Of a stretch of DNA of 64,000 nt, positions 16,301-24,521 are shown one piece after another. Every line of letters begins with the position of its first letter. The stretch's first letter is position 1. A program made the translations under genes and the position numbers. The stretch comes from DASZVB01 sp035545855 (lineage in GTDB: Bacteria; Myxococcota_A; Polyangia; Polyangiales; Polyangiaceae), in contig DASZXK010000155.1 in assembly GCA_035545855.1 (NCBI GenBank), positions 109,494-173,493 on the forward strand, written 5' to 3'. The notes under the pieces are model-generated. The model was not told where the DNA came from. It made no database searches and was given only the letters and a program-made list of their open reading frames with translations.

Positions 16301-18664
16301 GCGGCGTACGTCGCCCGGGGCGACGTGAGCGCGGCCGCCGAGCTCCTCGAGCAGGAGATCAAGCTCACGGAGAGCGAGGCCGCGCGCTCGAAGCTCCAGG
16401 GCGAGATGGCGGCGCTCTGTCACGACAAGCTCCACAACGACCGCCGCGCCGAGTCCTGGGCGAAGCTCGCGCTCGACGTCGATCCGACGAACCTGGACGC
16501 GCTCCGCGTCATGGGCGACATCGCGTTCGAGGCGAACCACTTCGTCGAGGCCGGCCGCTACTACGAGCAGGTCGCGAACCGGACGGACGCGCTGCCGCCG
16601 GCGGACGCGATCCGCGTCCTCTCCGCCTACGCCGACTCGCTCGTGAAGAGCGGGAACGGGAAGAAGGCGGCGGAGATCGCCGAGCGGCTCCTCGGCATGG
16701 GCCGCGAAGACGTCGCGATCCTCGGGCGCGTGTCCGAGATCCTCTTCGAGCACGGCGCGCCCGAGCGGGCGTTCGAGGTCCACTGGGATCTCTCGCACCG
16801 GACGAAGGAAGCGCCGGACGACGAGCGGGCCCGGGTCCTCTACCGCCTCGGCGAATCGGCCCGGCGCGCCGGCGACGTGAACGCCGCCCTCCGTCCCCTG
16901 GAGGAGGCGTCGGAGCTCGACCCGACGTCGGCGAAGGCGCTGAAATCGCTCGCCCAGGTCCACGGCGCTCGCGGTAACTGGGACATCGCGATCCGGACGA
17001 TGTACCGCCAGCTCGAGAACGAGAGCGGCGAGGACCGGATCCAGCTTCTCCTCGACATCGGCGACCTCGCCGCGGAGAAGCTGAAGGACCCGAACTACGC
17101 CGCGAAGAGCTACCTGACGGCCCTCGGTGAGAAGCCGAACGACCGCAAGATCCTCGGCAAGCTGATGCAGCTCTACAGCGCCGAGAAGGACTGGGACCGG
17201 CTCGTGAAGGTCGTCCTGAAGCTCGCGGATTTCGTCGACGACGACAAGCAGAAGGCCAAATACCTCTACACCGCCGGTCGCATCGCCTGGAAGGAGATGG
17301 GCGACGCGAAGCTCGGGAGCCAGATCCTCGCGCGCGCGCTCGAGGTGGACCCGGAGAACGTGGACGTCGCGACGGACGGCGTGGAGGTCCACGCGCTCGC
17401 CGGCAACGCGGAGGGCCTGAAGGAGGCCCTGAAGCGCCAGGTGAAGATCGCCTCCGACGCCCAGGACACGGAGCAGATGCTCCGCTCGCTCCAGGCGCTC
17501 GCCGAGCTCTACCTGCGCCACTTCAAGCGGCTGGACCAGGCCATCGCGGTCTACGAGGCCGCGCAGGAAGTGGACCCGGAGAACGCCGAGCGGAAGGAGA
17601 TCCTCGCGAGGCTCTACGCCGCCGACACCGCGAACTACCTGGACAAGGCGATCGCCGCCCAGCAGGAGATCATCGATCGGGATCCGTTCCGTCCCGACGC
17701 TCACAAGGCGCTCCGGAAGCTCAACACGGAGGCCCACCGTCCCGACGCGGCGTGGTGCGCGTGCCAGGCTCTCTACGTCCTCGGTCAGGCGGACCCCGAG
17801 GAAGAGCGCTTCTACCAGCGGATGCGGAGCGAGGAGGGCATCAGCCCGAAGTCTCGCCTCACCGAGCCGGATTTCCACGCGTTCCTCATGCACAAGCACG
17901 CGGAGCCGCTCCTCACCGCGCTCTTCACGGTGATCCAGCCCGCGGTCATGGCGGTCCGGTCGAAGCCCCTCCCGCAGCTCGGCTACGGGCCGGAGCTCCT
18001 CATCGATCCGCAGCGCGGCCAGTTCGCGTCGGCCCAGGTGATCCCCTTCGTCGCGGACATCCTCGGCATGCCCTGCCCGCCGCTCTTCCAGAACCCGAAC
18101 GACCTCGGCGAGCTCTCCTTCATCCACGCGCAGCACCCGTCGGTCGTCATCGGAACGTCCGTGATCGGCGTCGCCCTCCCCATCCAGACGATCGCGTTCA
18201 TGGCCGCGCGGCACCTCACGTACTACCGCTCCGGCGTGTACGTGCGGCAGCTCGTCCCGACGACGACGGGCCTCAAGGCCTGGCTCTTCGCGGCGATGCG
18301 CCTCATGGCGCCCCAGTTCCCGATCCCGCCGGACCTCCACGGCGCCGTGTCGGAGGCCATCGTCGCGCTCGACCGCGTGATCACCGGCCAGCAGCGGGAC
18401 CACCTCGCCCGCGTGGTGTCGAAGCTCGTCCAGGAAAGCGCGGCGCTCGATCTCAAGAAGTGGGTGGCCGGCGTGGACCTCACCGCCGACCGCGCCGGGC
18501 TCCTCCTCTCGGACGACCTCGCAACGGCGGTGGACGTCATCCGCGCGTCCGACCCCGCGTCGAGCAGCGTGACCCAGGCGGAGCGCGTGGAGGAGATCTA
18601 CAAGTTCTCCGTGAGCGAGCAGTACCTCGGCGCGCGCGAGCGCCTCGGCATCAACATCGGGTGA
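13343..18664 (+). CDS. Giant pseudokinase-TPR protein
   Basis: 1773 residues from ATG 13343. After a ~95-residue helical N-terminal region comes a Ser/Thr-kinase-like fold (~97-370): glycine loop LGKGRLGTVYLAR, Lys127, an activation-loop start LLDAG (Asp243), and later SDLYSFGAVLFEVLTGRPVFE and NKDPEGRPADAASL. The catalytic HRD motif is HGS (219-221), so the base Asp is Ser221, while Asn226 remains. It therefore probably cannot phosphorylate and may only bind nucleotide. The rest (~400-1500) is tandem TPR-like helical pairs (for example ERVLAEDPSHEKACDALVRLYEAAGDFPKYVAVLE), a protein-interaction scaffold. The C-terminal ~280 residues are unrecognised. No transmembrane segment, so probably cytosolic. 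Confidence 0.88.
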   Translation: MDADLLKLCAELERLFDLDELMALSRDVLGLDPESVGGLTAKSSFAKALTQKCVESDAVVALCDALAASRDDLDPRVFALRSHGTASTGDLELGDEFGPFLILRRLGKGRLGTVYLARNDGVDMRLKVLRREATYDRVALQRFLAASRLVGTVDAPGLPGAVLAGAIDGRYYVAHRSVEGQTLATRIAKTSAMHVDEARGVIQGILEALSALHEHRLVHGSLRLENILVGTADDGSDRVVLLDAGTYHLSVPAPPANGRTDRLAALGSPKTLSPEQIEGRLPDAKSDLYSFGAVLFEVLTGRPVFEARSAAEALLAHLTREPSLPSIVAPPGWVGADTDDCITQLLNKDPEGRPADAASLVAVIDALGSEGPASGARIEEEEVEARIRELLQNPTDAMAEDALASAVREGGDAARIAESLRLAADMVSPDEGPEELAASRRLLTRAARLYATTLKDPAAAEPLYARLADIDPDDQETAATLERLRRKLGKHEEIIETLLARAEAEEDSLAKAALWDQIGRLYAVEMEDTEQALVAFTQAFCEDPTTPSYAEEVERLATRHPESWNDVLQSCMDAQAQMEGPWKHALLLRMARWYDQKIARPDLAVPCYTMVLGTDPTNDAALEGISAIYRKAQQWGELTQALLVRADSPMIAGALARDLRVEAAEVLETKLGNPPAALSLYERVLAEDPSHEKACDALVRLYEAAGDFPKYVAVLETRARALSGEERLGALFRIAEGTELYVKDIPEAIRRYKDVIQENPKHLDALHGLDRCYSQTGRFKDLIQNLEMQIAAAATPRQKIQLWERVAAVWDEEFYDHAKAAAAWENVLDLDAEHDAALTNLVRHYRALERWNDVVVIYERHLELLGKDRPRLIEKGLGLGKVLAEGLRVPERAISVYERVVSLDPTNSEALEALAALRASTGETHGAVQAIEALAKKAGSPAERAEQFIRAAQVLEAQGDMDGAIERYKMAVDANPKDRAAALILRAAYVARGDVSAAAELLEQEIKLTESEAARSKLQGEMAALCHDKLHNDRRAESWAKLALDVDPTNLDALRVMGDIAFEANHFVEAGRYYEQVANRTDALPPADAIRVLSAYADSLVKSGNGKKAAEIAERLLGMGREDVAILGRVSEILFEHGAPERAFEVHWDLSHRTKEAPDDERARVLYRLGESARRAGDVNAALRPLEEASELDPTSAKALKSLAQVHGARGNWDIAIRTMYRQLENESGEDRIQLLLDIGDLAAEKLKDPNYAAKSYLTALGEKPNDRKILGKLMQLYSAEKDWDRLVKVVLKLADFVDDDKQKAKYLYTAGRIAWKEMGDAKLGSQILARALEVDPENVDVATDGVEVHALAGNAEGLKEALKRQVKIASDAQDTEQMLRSLQALAELYLRHFKRLDQAIAVYEAAQEVDPENAERKEILARLYAADTANYLDKAIAAQQEIIDRDPFRPDAHKALRKLNTEAHRPDAAWCACQALYVLGQADPEEERFYQRMRSEEGISPKSRLTEPDFHAFLMHKHAEPLLTALFTVIQPAVMAVRSKPLPQLGYGPELLIDPQRGQFASAQVIPFVADILGMPCPPLFQNPNDLGELSFIHAQHPSVVIGTSVIGVALPIQTIAFMAARHLTYYRSGVYVRQLVPTTTGLKAWLFAAMRLMAPQFPIPPDLHGAVSEAIVALDRVITGQQRDHLARVVSKLVQESAALDLKKWVAGVDLTADRAGLLLSDDLATAVDVIRASDPASSSVTQAERVEEIYKFSVSEQYLGARERLGINIG

Positions 18665-18713
18665 CCCTCCCCGGCGCGGGCGTTCGCGCGAGCGTTCCTG
18701 GGGAGGTTCCCTG

Positions 18714-18749
18714 CGCGCCGGATGCTTTGTATACAAAGCGTCCGGCGCG
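18714..18749. repeat. 36-bp palindrome with TTTGTATACAAA core
   Basis: Arms GCGCCGGA (18715-18722) and TCCGGCGC (18741-18748) flank CTTTGTATACAAAG (18725-18738); only one G-T wobble interrupts symmetry. The core recurs at 41920-41931 with the same left flank (CTGCGCG..CCGGATG). TTGTATACAA resembles sites used by FCD-type GntR regulators (family knowledge), but no GntR gene is in the window. Confidence 0.6.
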
Positions 18750-18815
18750 GGCGTTCGGGCGGAGTAGCGTGCCTCCCTTCGCACAGCGTCGGCCGCAGAC
18801 GGCCTCCGGCGTGCG

Positions 18816-18859
18816 ATTCCCTCCAACATCGGGCCGCAGCCGGCCCGATGGGAGGGAAT
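18816..18859. repeat. Long two-part hairpin
   Basis: Outer arms ATTCCCTCC (18816-18824) and GGAGGGAAT (18851-18859) enclose inner arms ATCGGGCCG and CGGCCCGAT around a 4-nt loop, with a 3-nt/1-nt internal bulge. It lies ~150 bp after the TPR gene. It could be a transcript-end structure, but no T-run follows. Confidence 0.55.
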
Positions 18860-19319
18860 GACGAAGGCGTAGTCGTGACCGGACGCGTCCCGGTGGACGG
18901 GAAGGTGGGCGTTTCAAAGCGTCGTGGACGAGCGGGGCTTGGCGCGCCCCGCGCCCCCGCGGCCCGCTCACGGACTGCGAACGCACCGATGCGCGTGGAA
19001 TCAACGGCGTGGGAGGACAGGGCGTCCGCAGTCCGCTCGGGGCTTTGGGGGTCGTGACCTGCGAAGGTGCGTTGAACACGACATATTTCCTGTGGGCTAC
19101 GTCACGGTCAGCACCATCGAGCGTGGACCTCGTATGCGAGCCACCTCAACGCGTCGTGCGGGCCACAGATTCGCGTCTCCTGCGCCGCCGGGCCGTCGTT
19201 CTCCGGCACGGACCACGTGCTCCGGCGTCATGAGCCCTACCGTCTTGGCCAATACGGCGGCTGTGAGCGGGTCCGCACACGCCAACGACAGGGTCGAGCA
19301 TCTCTTCGGCCCGTGTCGC

Positions 19320-19500
19320 GCCATCCATCTCGTCCTTGAACTTCCATGCTGACCCGAAATCGACCTCGAAGCGGCCGTGGACGTGAGCCTTCGCTTCGGG
19401 GGCTTGAGGGCTCCCGCTGAACCGGGCTTTCGAGAGAGCATTGACGGCGAAGAATCGCTCTCGGATTTCGAGGACGTGCAGTCCGAATCACACCCCCGCC
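19320..19500 (-). repeat. Dispersed repeat, copy C (right half)
   Basis: The reverse complement of this stretch matches 32590-32790. Shared blocks include GGTGTG..TTC(C/G)GA, GAGAGCGA.TCTTCGCCGTC, CTCTCTCGAAAGCC, GCGAAGGCTCAC and GTTCA(A/G)GGACGAGA. It overlaps the last codons of the radical SAM gene, whose stop TGA lies inside the repeat. Confidence 0.7.
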
Positions 19501-21041
19501 GAGACGAGCGATTCCGCTCGCGATGGGACCACTCTCAGCGCGCGAACCGGCGCATTCACCGGCTCCGGCTCCCGCATCGGACGTCTTTCGAGCTCGCCGC
19601 GGAAGCGAAGGTGCCGCCTCCGGGAAAGCTCCACGAGGGGCCTCCAGACGGCGTGGGTGAGGTTCCGCCGGATGAGAAGCTCCCAGAGCGCGTTCGACCG
19701 CTTGTAGAGGTAGCTCATGGCGAGATACGCGGGCACCGCGCGGCGGTCCTCCGGACGCCTTCGCCAGATCGACGCGTGCGAGAACAGGCGCTCGTAGCAG
19801 CTCGCGTAGCCCGCCTCGAGCTCCTCCGGGCTCATGTGCTTCGGGCGGAACACGGCGTGCGCCGTGTCGTAGAGGTCCCAGCGCTGGTGAAGGAGCCGGC
19901 CCTCGCTCTTCATCTGCCGGAAGAGCGGCGTGCCGGGATACGGCGTCAGCACGTGGAACGTCGCGCACTCGAGGCGCGCGTCCTCCGCGAAGCGCACCGT
20001 GCGGTCGAACACGTCGGGGCGATCGTGGTCGAAGCCGAGGACGAAGCTCCCGTTCACCTGGATGCCGTGGTCGTGGAGGATGCGGACGCGTCGCGCGTAG
20101 TCGGACGCCCGGGGCGTCTTCTTCTTCGCGTCGGAGAGGTTCTCGTCCGTGAGCGACTCGAAGCCGATGAAGACGCCCGTGCACCCGGCGAGCGCCATCT
20201 CGCGGACGAGCGTCGGATCGTCCGTCACGTCGATCGTCACCGCGGCGCTCCAGATCTTCTCGAGCGGGCGGAGTGACCGGCAGAGCTCGCGGAGGAAGTC
20301 CGGCCTGGAGCCGAGGTTGTTGTCGATGAACACGCCGTAGGGCTCGCCGTTCTCGGAGAACTCCCGCGCGACGTCGTCGGCGTCTCGCACGCGGTACGGC
20401 ATGCGGAGCCCGTCCGTCGCGAGGTAGCAGAACCCGCAGCGGTTGTGGCACCCCCGGGTCGCGATGAGGCTCGAGGTCGTGAGGAACGCTTCTCTCGGAA
20501 GGATGTCGCGCCGCGGGTGTGGAAGCGCGCGGTAGGATTTCCGGTAGTCGCCGCGGTAGACGGCGCGGAGCGTCCCGCGCTCGACGTCCTGGAGGATCTC
20601 CGGCCACGTCTCGACGCCCTCCCCGATCGCGATGGCGTCCGCGTGCGGAGCGACCTCGTCGGGGCAGGAGAGCACGTGGAGGCCGCCGAAGACGACCTTC
20701 GCGCCCCGCGCCCGGTAGAACCGCGCGAGCTCGTACGCGCGCTCCGCGAAGGTGAGGTGCACGGTGATGCCGACGACCTCGGGGAACGGCTCGACGGGCG
20801 GCGGCCCCTGGAGGAGGTTCTCGTCCCAGTAGCGGACGTCCCAGTGCCCGGGCGTCGCCGCGGCGATGCTCGTCAGCGCGAGCGACGGGGTGAGGACGTG
20901 CTTGCCGAAGCTCGCGTTCGGATCCTTCGCGTAGAAGGGATTGATGAGAAGAGCGGTGCGGGGCACCGGCGGGCTCGAAGCGGTCCCTTCCGGGAGCGGC
21001 GGCGCTTCACGGAGCGCACGGGGGAAATGTCGGTTCTTCAC
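19488..21041 (-). CDS. B12-binding-domain radical SAM protein
   Basis: 517 residues. GTG 21041 is chosen because GGAGGA lies 4 nt upstream and the next residues lead straight into the conserved ALLINPFYAKDPNASFGKH. Residues ~28-170 form a cobalamin-binding-type Rossmann domain. The radical SAM core carries the 4Fe-4S motif CHNRCGFC (Cys198, 202, 205), then GVFIDNNLGSR and GCTGVFIGFESLTDENL. The ~110-residue C-terminal helical extension is usual for the BchE/HpnJ-type branch. Such enzymes do radical methylations or ring chemistry on lipids, pigments and peptides; the substrate here is unknown. The next gene upstream on the same strand is a truncated oxidoreductase. Confidence 0.9.
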   Translation of the reverse strand: MKNRHFPRALREAPPLPEGTASSPPVPRTALLINPFYAKDPNASFGKHVLTPSLALTSIAAATPGHWDVRYWDENLLQGPPPVEPFPEVVGITVHLTFAERAYELARFYRARGAKVVFGGLHVLSCPDEVAPHADAIAIGEGVETWPEILQDVERGTLRAVYRGDYRKSYRALPHPRRDILPREAFLTTSSLIATRGCHNRCGFCYLATDGLRMPYRVRDADDVAREFSENGEPYGVFIDNNLGSRPDFLRELCRSLRPLEKIWSAAVTIDVTDDPTLVREMALAGCTGVFIGFESLTDENLSDAKKKTPRASDYARRVRILHDHGIQVNGSFVLGFDHDRPDVFDRTVRFAEDARLECATFHVLTPYPGTPLFRQMKSEGRLLHQRWDLYDTAHAVFRPKHMSPEELEAGYASCYERLFSHASIWRRRPEDRRAVPAYLAMSYLYKRSNALWELLIRRNLTHAVWRPLVELSRRRHLRFRGELERRPMREPEPVNAPVRALRVVPSRAESLVSAGV

Positions 21042-21239
21042 TCTGTCCTCCGGTTTCCGGGCGAAGACGATCGCCGTCGTCCCATTCAACGCGCGACGGG
21101 CGGCCGGGGCGTGGCTCGGCGAAGGAACGTCCGTGGAGAAACCGAGGAGCCCGCCGTGGGCCGGAGACCCCGCCCGGCGGAGGGACTCGACGACGTCCGT
21201 CTCGGGCAAGACGTGGATCGTCGTTCCGTGCCGTCTCCG

Positions 21240-21761
21240 TCAGAGGTCGACGAAGACCTCGCGGAGCTCGGCGCGGACGCATCGCTCGGCCGTCTCCTCG
21301 ATGCCGAGCGGCGCTTCGAGCCACGTCGGCGCGATGTCTTCCCGGATGGCGGCGATCTCGGCCTGAAGGCGGCCGTTCGCTCGGTGGTCGGCTCTCGAAA
21401 AGAACTTCAGGAACTCCGACTCGAACCGTTCTGAATCGGAGCCGAAGAGCAGATACCGACCGGTCGTGGTCGGAAGGAAGCAATGAGGGTCGCGTCGTAT
21501 CAGAGGGAGCTCGAGGCCGAGGGCGGCGGAGATCTCCGGCGGCATCGAGCCGAGCAGATGGGCCCCGGTGGACGTACCCAGGGCCGGGGCGTGGGCAAAT
21601 GGCCGCGCCGTGCGCACGGCGCCCCCGGCGACGCCCCGCTCCTCCAGGACTCGCACCGACACCCCTTGCTGGGCGAGCCGAGCCGCGGCGACGAGCCCGT
21701 TGTGCCCCGCGCCGACGACGACTCGGGGCGCTCCAGGTGGCGAGGTGGACGTCTCGGCCAC
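21240..21761 (-). pseudogene. Truncated FAD-dependent oxidoreductase (PYROXD2/CrtI-like), N-terminal part only
   Basis: 173 residues from ATG 21761. It contains the FAD-binding dinucleotide fold VVVGAGHNGLVAAARLAQQG with VLEERGVAGGAVRT, then GTSTGAHLLGSMPPEI and a helical segment ending IEETAERCVRAELREVFVDL. Full-length relatives are ~500 residues and continue past this motif, but here TGA follows VFVDL. The next ~65 in-frame codons (to the radical SAM start) show no similarity to the missing flavoprotein part. The reading frame is otherwise clean and starts normally, so it is either a recent 3' deletion or a domain fragment still expressed. The substrate-binding part is missing, so it is unlikely to be active. 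Confidence 0.75.
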
Positions 21762-21907
21762 CTCGGGCTCCGGGGTACCACCATTTCGCGGTGCGGCGAG
21801 AACTCCGGTCGGCGGGCGGCCCCGAATTTCCGCGCCGTCCGCCGCACCGAATGCCGCATCGAACGAACCGGAAGGACGGCTCGACTTTGTCGCATAGTCC
21901 GGGAATC

Positions 21908-22867
21908 ATGAGGAGATCAGGGGCATCTCCCCGGAGCCAACGAGTGGTACCGGAAAGCGATTTCGACGAATCCTCGGAGACGACGGTCGTGTTCGACCGT
22001 CGCGACCTGATGGACGGGCTGCAGCCGGCCGAGACGGGCCGAGCGCACGTCCTCGTCCGGATGGACGGCTCCGAGGTCGGTCAGGTGACGACGTTGAAGG
22101 GGACGACGCTCGAGATCGGGCGCCTCGCGGCCTGCGCCATTCACCTTCCGTTCGAGGGCGTCAGCCGGAAGCATGCGCGGCTCGTCTGGCAGGGCGGCGC
22201 TTTCGTGCTGGAGGACCTGGGCTCGGCGAACGGGACGTTCGTGCAAGGCACGAAGATCACTCGACAGGAGCTCGCGGACGGCAACGTCATCCAGCTCGGC
22301 CCACGCGTCGTGTTCCGGTATTCGATCACGGACTCGAGCGAGGAGAAGATCCTCCGGCAGCTCTACGAATCCAGCGTGAAGGACTCCCTCACCGGCGCGT
22401 TCAACCGGGAGTACTTCGGCGAGCGGCTGAAGGCCGAGGTCGCCTACGCGCTCCGGCACCAGACGGAGCTCTCACTCCTTCTCATGGACGTGGACCACTT
22501 CAAGAAAGTAAATGACACGTACGGGCATCCCGCCGGGGACGCCGTGCTCGCTGGCGTCGTGGGAGCGCTGGGTCAGACGCTCCGGACGGAGGACGTCGTC
22601 GCACGGTACGGCGGAGAAGAGTTCGCGGTCGTTCTCCGGGGCATCGCGCTCGCGCAGGCCGCGACCGTCGGCGAGCGGCTCCGCACGATCGTGGAGCGGA
22701 CCAACGTCTTGCACGACGACCGGACGATTCGCGTGACGATGAGCGTGGGGACGGCGAGCATCGCGTGCTGCGAGGCGCCCGGCATGGACGCGCTCGTCGC
22801 CATCGCCGACCGGCGTCTCTACATCGCGAAGCGCGCAGGCCGAAACCGCGTCGTCTCCGAGGGATGA
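21908..22867 (+). CDS. FHA-GGDEF diguanylate cyclase
   Basis: 319 residues. FHA domain ~48-125 with the phosphothreonine-binding signature: GR (71-72), SRKHA (86-90), LGSANGTF (104-111). GGDEF domain ~155-319 with LTGAFNREYF, MDVDHFKKVNDTYGH and the active-site motif GGEEF at 235-239. The inhibitory I-site RxxD (RTED, 226-229) lies exactly five residues before it, so the enzyme should make c-di-GMP from GTP and be product-inhibited. FHA implies control by binding a Thr-phosphorylated partner, presumably from a Ser/Thr kinase elsewhere. No transmembrane segment. It converges on the enoyl-CoA hydratase gene (15-bp gap). Confidence 0.95.
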   Translation: MRRSGASPRSQRVVPESDFDESSETTVVFDRRDLMDGLQPAETGRAHVLVRMDGSEVGQVTTLKGTTLEIGRLAACAIHLPFEGVSRKHARLVWQGGAFVLEDLGSANGTFVQGTKITRQELADGNVIQLGPRVVFRYSITDSSEEKILRQLYESSVKDSLTGAFNREYFGERLKAEVAYALRHQTELSLLLMDVDHFKKVNDTYGHPAGDAVLAGVVGALGQTLRTEDVVARYGGEEFAVVLRGIALAQAATVGERLRTIVERTNVLHDDRTIRVTMSVGTASIACCEAPGMDALVAIADRRLYIAKRAGRNRVVSEG

Positions 22868-22882
22868 ACGCCCCGGGGCGCC

Positions 22883-23665
22883 TCAGCGCCCCTTGAACAC
22901 CGGCGAACGTTTCTCGAGGAACGCCCGGACGCCTTCGGCGTAGTCCTCGCTCGCGTAGCACGCGCGGATCGAGCGCTCGATGGCGCCGAGGTCCCGCTCC
23001 GCGAGCGGCCGCGCGAGCTCACGCACGATGATCTTGGCGCTCCGGATGGTGAGCGGCGCGTTCTCGGCGATGCGGAGCGCCGCGTCCCGGACGAAGGCGT
23101 CGAGCTCGGCCTTGGGGCGGACCTCGTCCAGGAGACGGCGCGCGAGCGCCTCCGAGGCCGTGAAGCGCCTGGCCGTGAAGAAGATCTCCTTCGCGGCGGA
23201 CGGTCCCACGACGCGCACCAGAGCCTCGATGCCCGAAGCCGGATAGCCGAGACCGAGGCGAACCGCCGGAATGGCGAGCACGGCGTCGTCGGCGGCGTAG
23301 CGGAAGTCCGCCGTGAGCGCGATGGCGACGCCCCCGCCGACGCAGAACCCGTGGATCTGCGTGATGAGCGGCTTGTTCAGGGAGAAGAGCGCCTCGAACG
23401 CGCGCTCGTTCGCGAGGTCGTACTCCTTCGCCGCTTCTCCGGAGCGGGTCTGCTCGAACTCGGAGATGTCCGCCCCGGAGACGAACGCGACGTTCCCGGC
23501 GCCGCGGAGGACCACGACGCGCACGGACGCATCGCCTTCGAGCTCGGCGACGAGCCCGGGGATGGCCTTCCACATGTCGAAGGAGATCGCGTTCCGGCGC
23601 TCCGGGTAGTCGAACACGAGGGACGCGACGGGACCGTCTTTGTCGATGCGAACCGCTCCGGGCAT
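22883..23665 (-). CDS. Enoyl-CoA hydratase/isomerase family protein
   Basis: 260 residues of the crotonase fold. Landmarks are the oxyanion-hole stretch NVAFVSGADISEFEQ, HGFCVGGGVAIALTADFRYA, and FTARRFTASEALARRLLDEV. In the usual catalytic position there is RLGLGYPASGIEALVRVVG with no obvious second Glu, so hydratase versus another acyl-CoA reaction cannot be decided. The ATG at 23665 is placed just before the conserved N-terminal strand (VRIDKDGPVASLVFDYPERRNAIS). Probably fatty-acid or branched-chain acyl-CoA degradation. No beta-oxidation neighbours are present. Confidence 0.9.
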   Translation of the reverse strand: MPGAVRIDKDGPVASLVFDYPERRNAISFDMWKAIPGLVAELEGDASVRVVVLRGAGNVAFVSGADISEFEQTRSGEAAKEYDLANERAFEALFSLNKPLITQIHGFCVGGGVAIALTADFRYAADDAVLAIPAVRLGLGYPASGIEALVRVVGPSAAKEIFFTARRFTASEALARRLLDEVRPKAELDAFVRDAALRIAENAPLTIRSAKIIVRELARPLAERDLGAIERSIRACYASEDYAEGVRAFLEKRSPVFKGR

Positions 23666-23770
23666 GAGGCGCGCACCATAGCAAAGCCGGCGTCGTCCTG
23701 GCGCGTCGCGGCGGCGGGCGGCGGACGAACGGGCGCGTGGGGGTCGTGGTACGGTGGGCTCGCGGTTTCG

Positions 23771-24457
23771 ATGCACGTGCGGGTCCCGTTCTTCCTCGCC
23801 TTCGGCTTCGCGCTCGGCTGCACGTCCGCGTCCACCGACCCGCTCTTCACCGGCGCAGGTCCTGGCGGCGGCGGCGCGACCGGCTCCGCCGCGGGCTCGA
23901 ACGCCGGAGGCAGCGGCGCGGGCGGGGACGAAAACGGCGGTGTCTCCGGCGGCGCGGGCGGAGCGCCGAGCGAAGCGGGCGGAAGCTCGAACGGCTCCGG
24001 CGGCTCGAGCGGCGGAGCCGGCGGTGCGGACGGCGACGGCGGCGCGCCCCCCGGAAGCGGGGGCTTCACGTCGAGACCCGACGCCGGCCCCCTCGTGGAC
24101 GCCGGCGCGGGCGGACCGACGCCCGGGACGCTCGTCTGTGCGGCAGCCCCCTGTTACATCGGGACCGGCGCGGGACAATCGATGTGCTGCACCGGGGTGC
24201 CGCCCTTCCCGCCGACCTGTCTGCCCGTCATCACGGGCTGCGTGAACGGCGGCGGCCTCCCGCTCTTCTGCGACGACGCGGCGGACTGCGCTCCGGACCA
24301 GATCTGCTGTGGCAACCTGAGTGGTCAGAACGCCGGAGCGCGGTGCGCGGCCGACTGCCCGTCGCCCGCCATCCAGCTCTGCCGCACGGACGGCGAGTGC
24401 CTCGGCGGGACCTGCGAGCCCCTCTCGCAGACTCCCGAATACTCGTCCTGTCAGTGA
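23771..24457 (+). CDS. Gly/Ser-rich lipoprotein with Cys-rich C-terminal half
   Basis: 228 residues. A short signal (MHVRVPFFLAFGFALGC) ends at lipidated Cys17. Residues ~27-110 are low-complexity Gly/Ala/Ser (GGAGGA and SSGGAGG type). The remainder has about 17 Cys in pairs (CCTG, CDDAADCAPDQICCG, CRTDGECLGGTC), the disulphide-knot style seen in many myxobacterial lipoproteins. Probably an exposed outer-membrane protein; no enzymatic motif. The start at ATG 23771 is fixed by the signal peptide. Confidence 0.78.
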   Translation: MHVRVPFFLAFGFALGCTSASTDPLFTGAGPGGGGATGSAAGSNAGGSGAGGDENGGVSGGAGGAPSEAGGSSNGSGGSSGGAGGADGDGGAPPGSGGFTSRPDAGPLVDAGAGGPTPGTLVCAAAPCYIGTGAGQSMCCTGVPPFPPTCLPVITGCVNGGGLPLFCDDAADCAPDQICCGNLSGQNAGARCAADCPSPAIQLCRTDGECLGGTCEPLSQTPEYSSCQ

Positions 24458-24521
24458 ACCTGCCCGGATTTCGGCGTCCGGGGCCGCTTCTCGGGATAGG
24501 CGAACCTGCTAGACTCCGCCG

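Larger units (their letters stand above)
18665..19319. other. Non-coding stretch with palindromes and stem-loops
   Basis: No gene can be supported here: open frames are short, lack family similarity and differ in composition from the neighbours. It contains the 36-bp palindrome at 18714-18749 and the long hairpin at 18816-18859 (listed separately), and a direct repeat of GGCGCGGGCGTTCG at about 18672 and 18744. The last part leads into the dispersed repeat at 19320. Confidence 0.6.

Noticed and set aside
14012..18829. Very long open frame antisense to the pseudokinase-TPR gene
   Set aside because: Same GC-driven shadow effect. The composition is Arg/Leu/Glu/Val biased, without motifs, and the plus-strand frame has clear kinase and TPR signatures.
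21042..21209. N-terminal extension of the radical SAM protein to 21209
   Set aside because: The added 56 residues show no family similarity, and GTG 21041 has an optimal GGAGGA site with 4-nt spacing.
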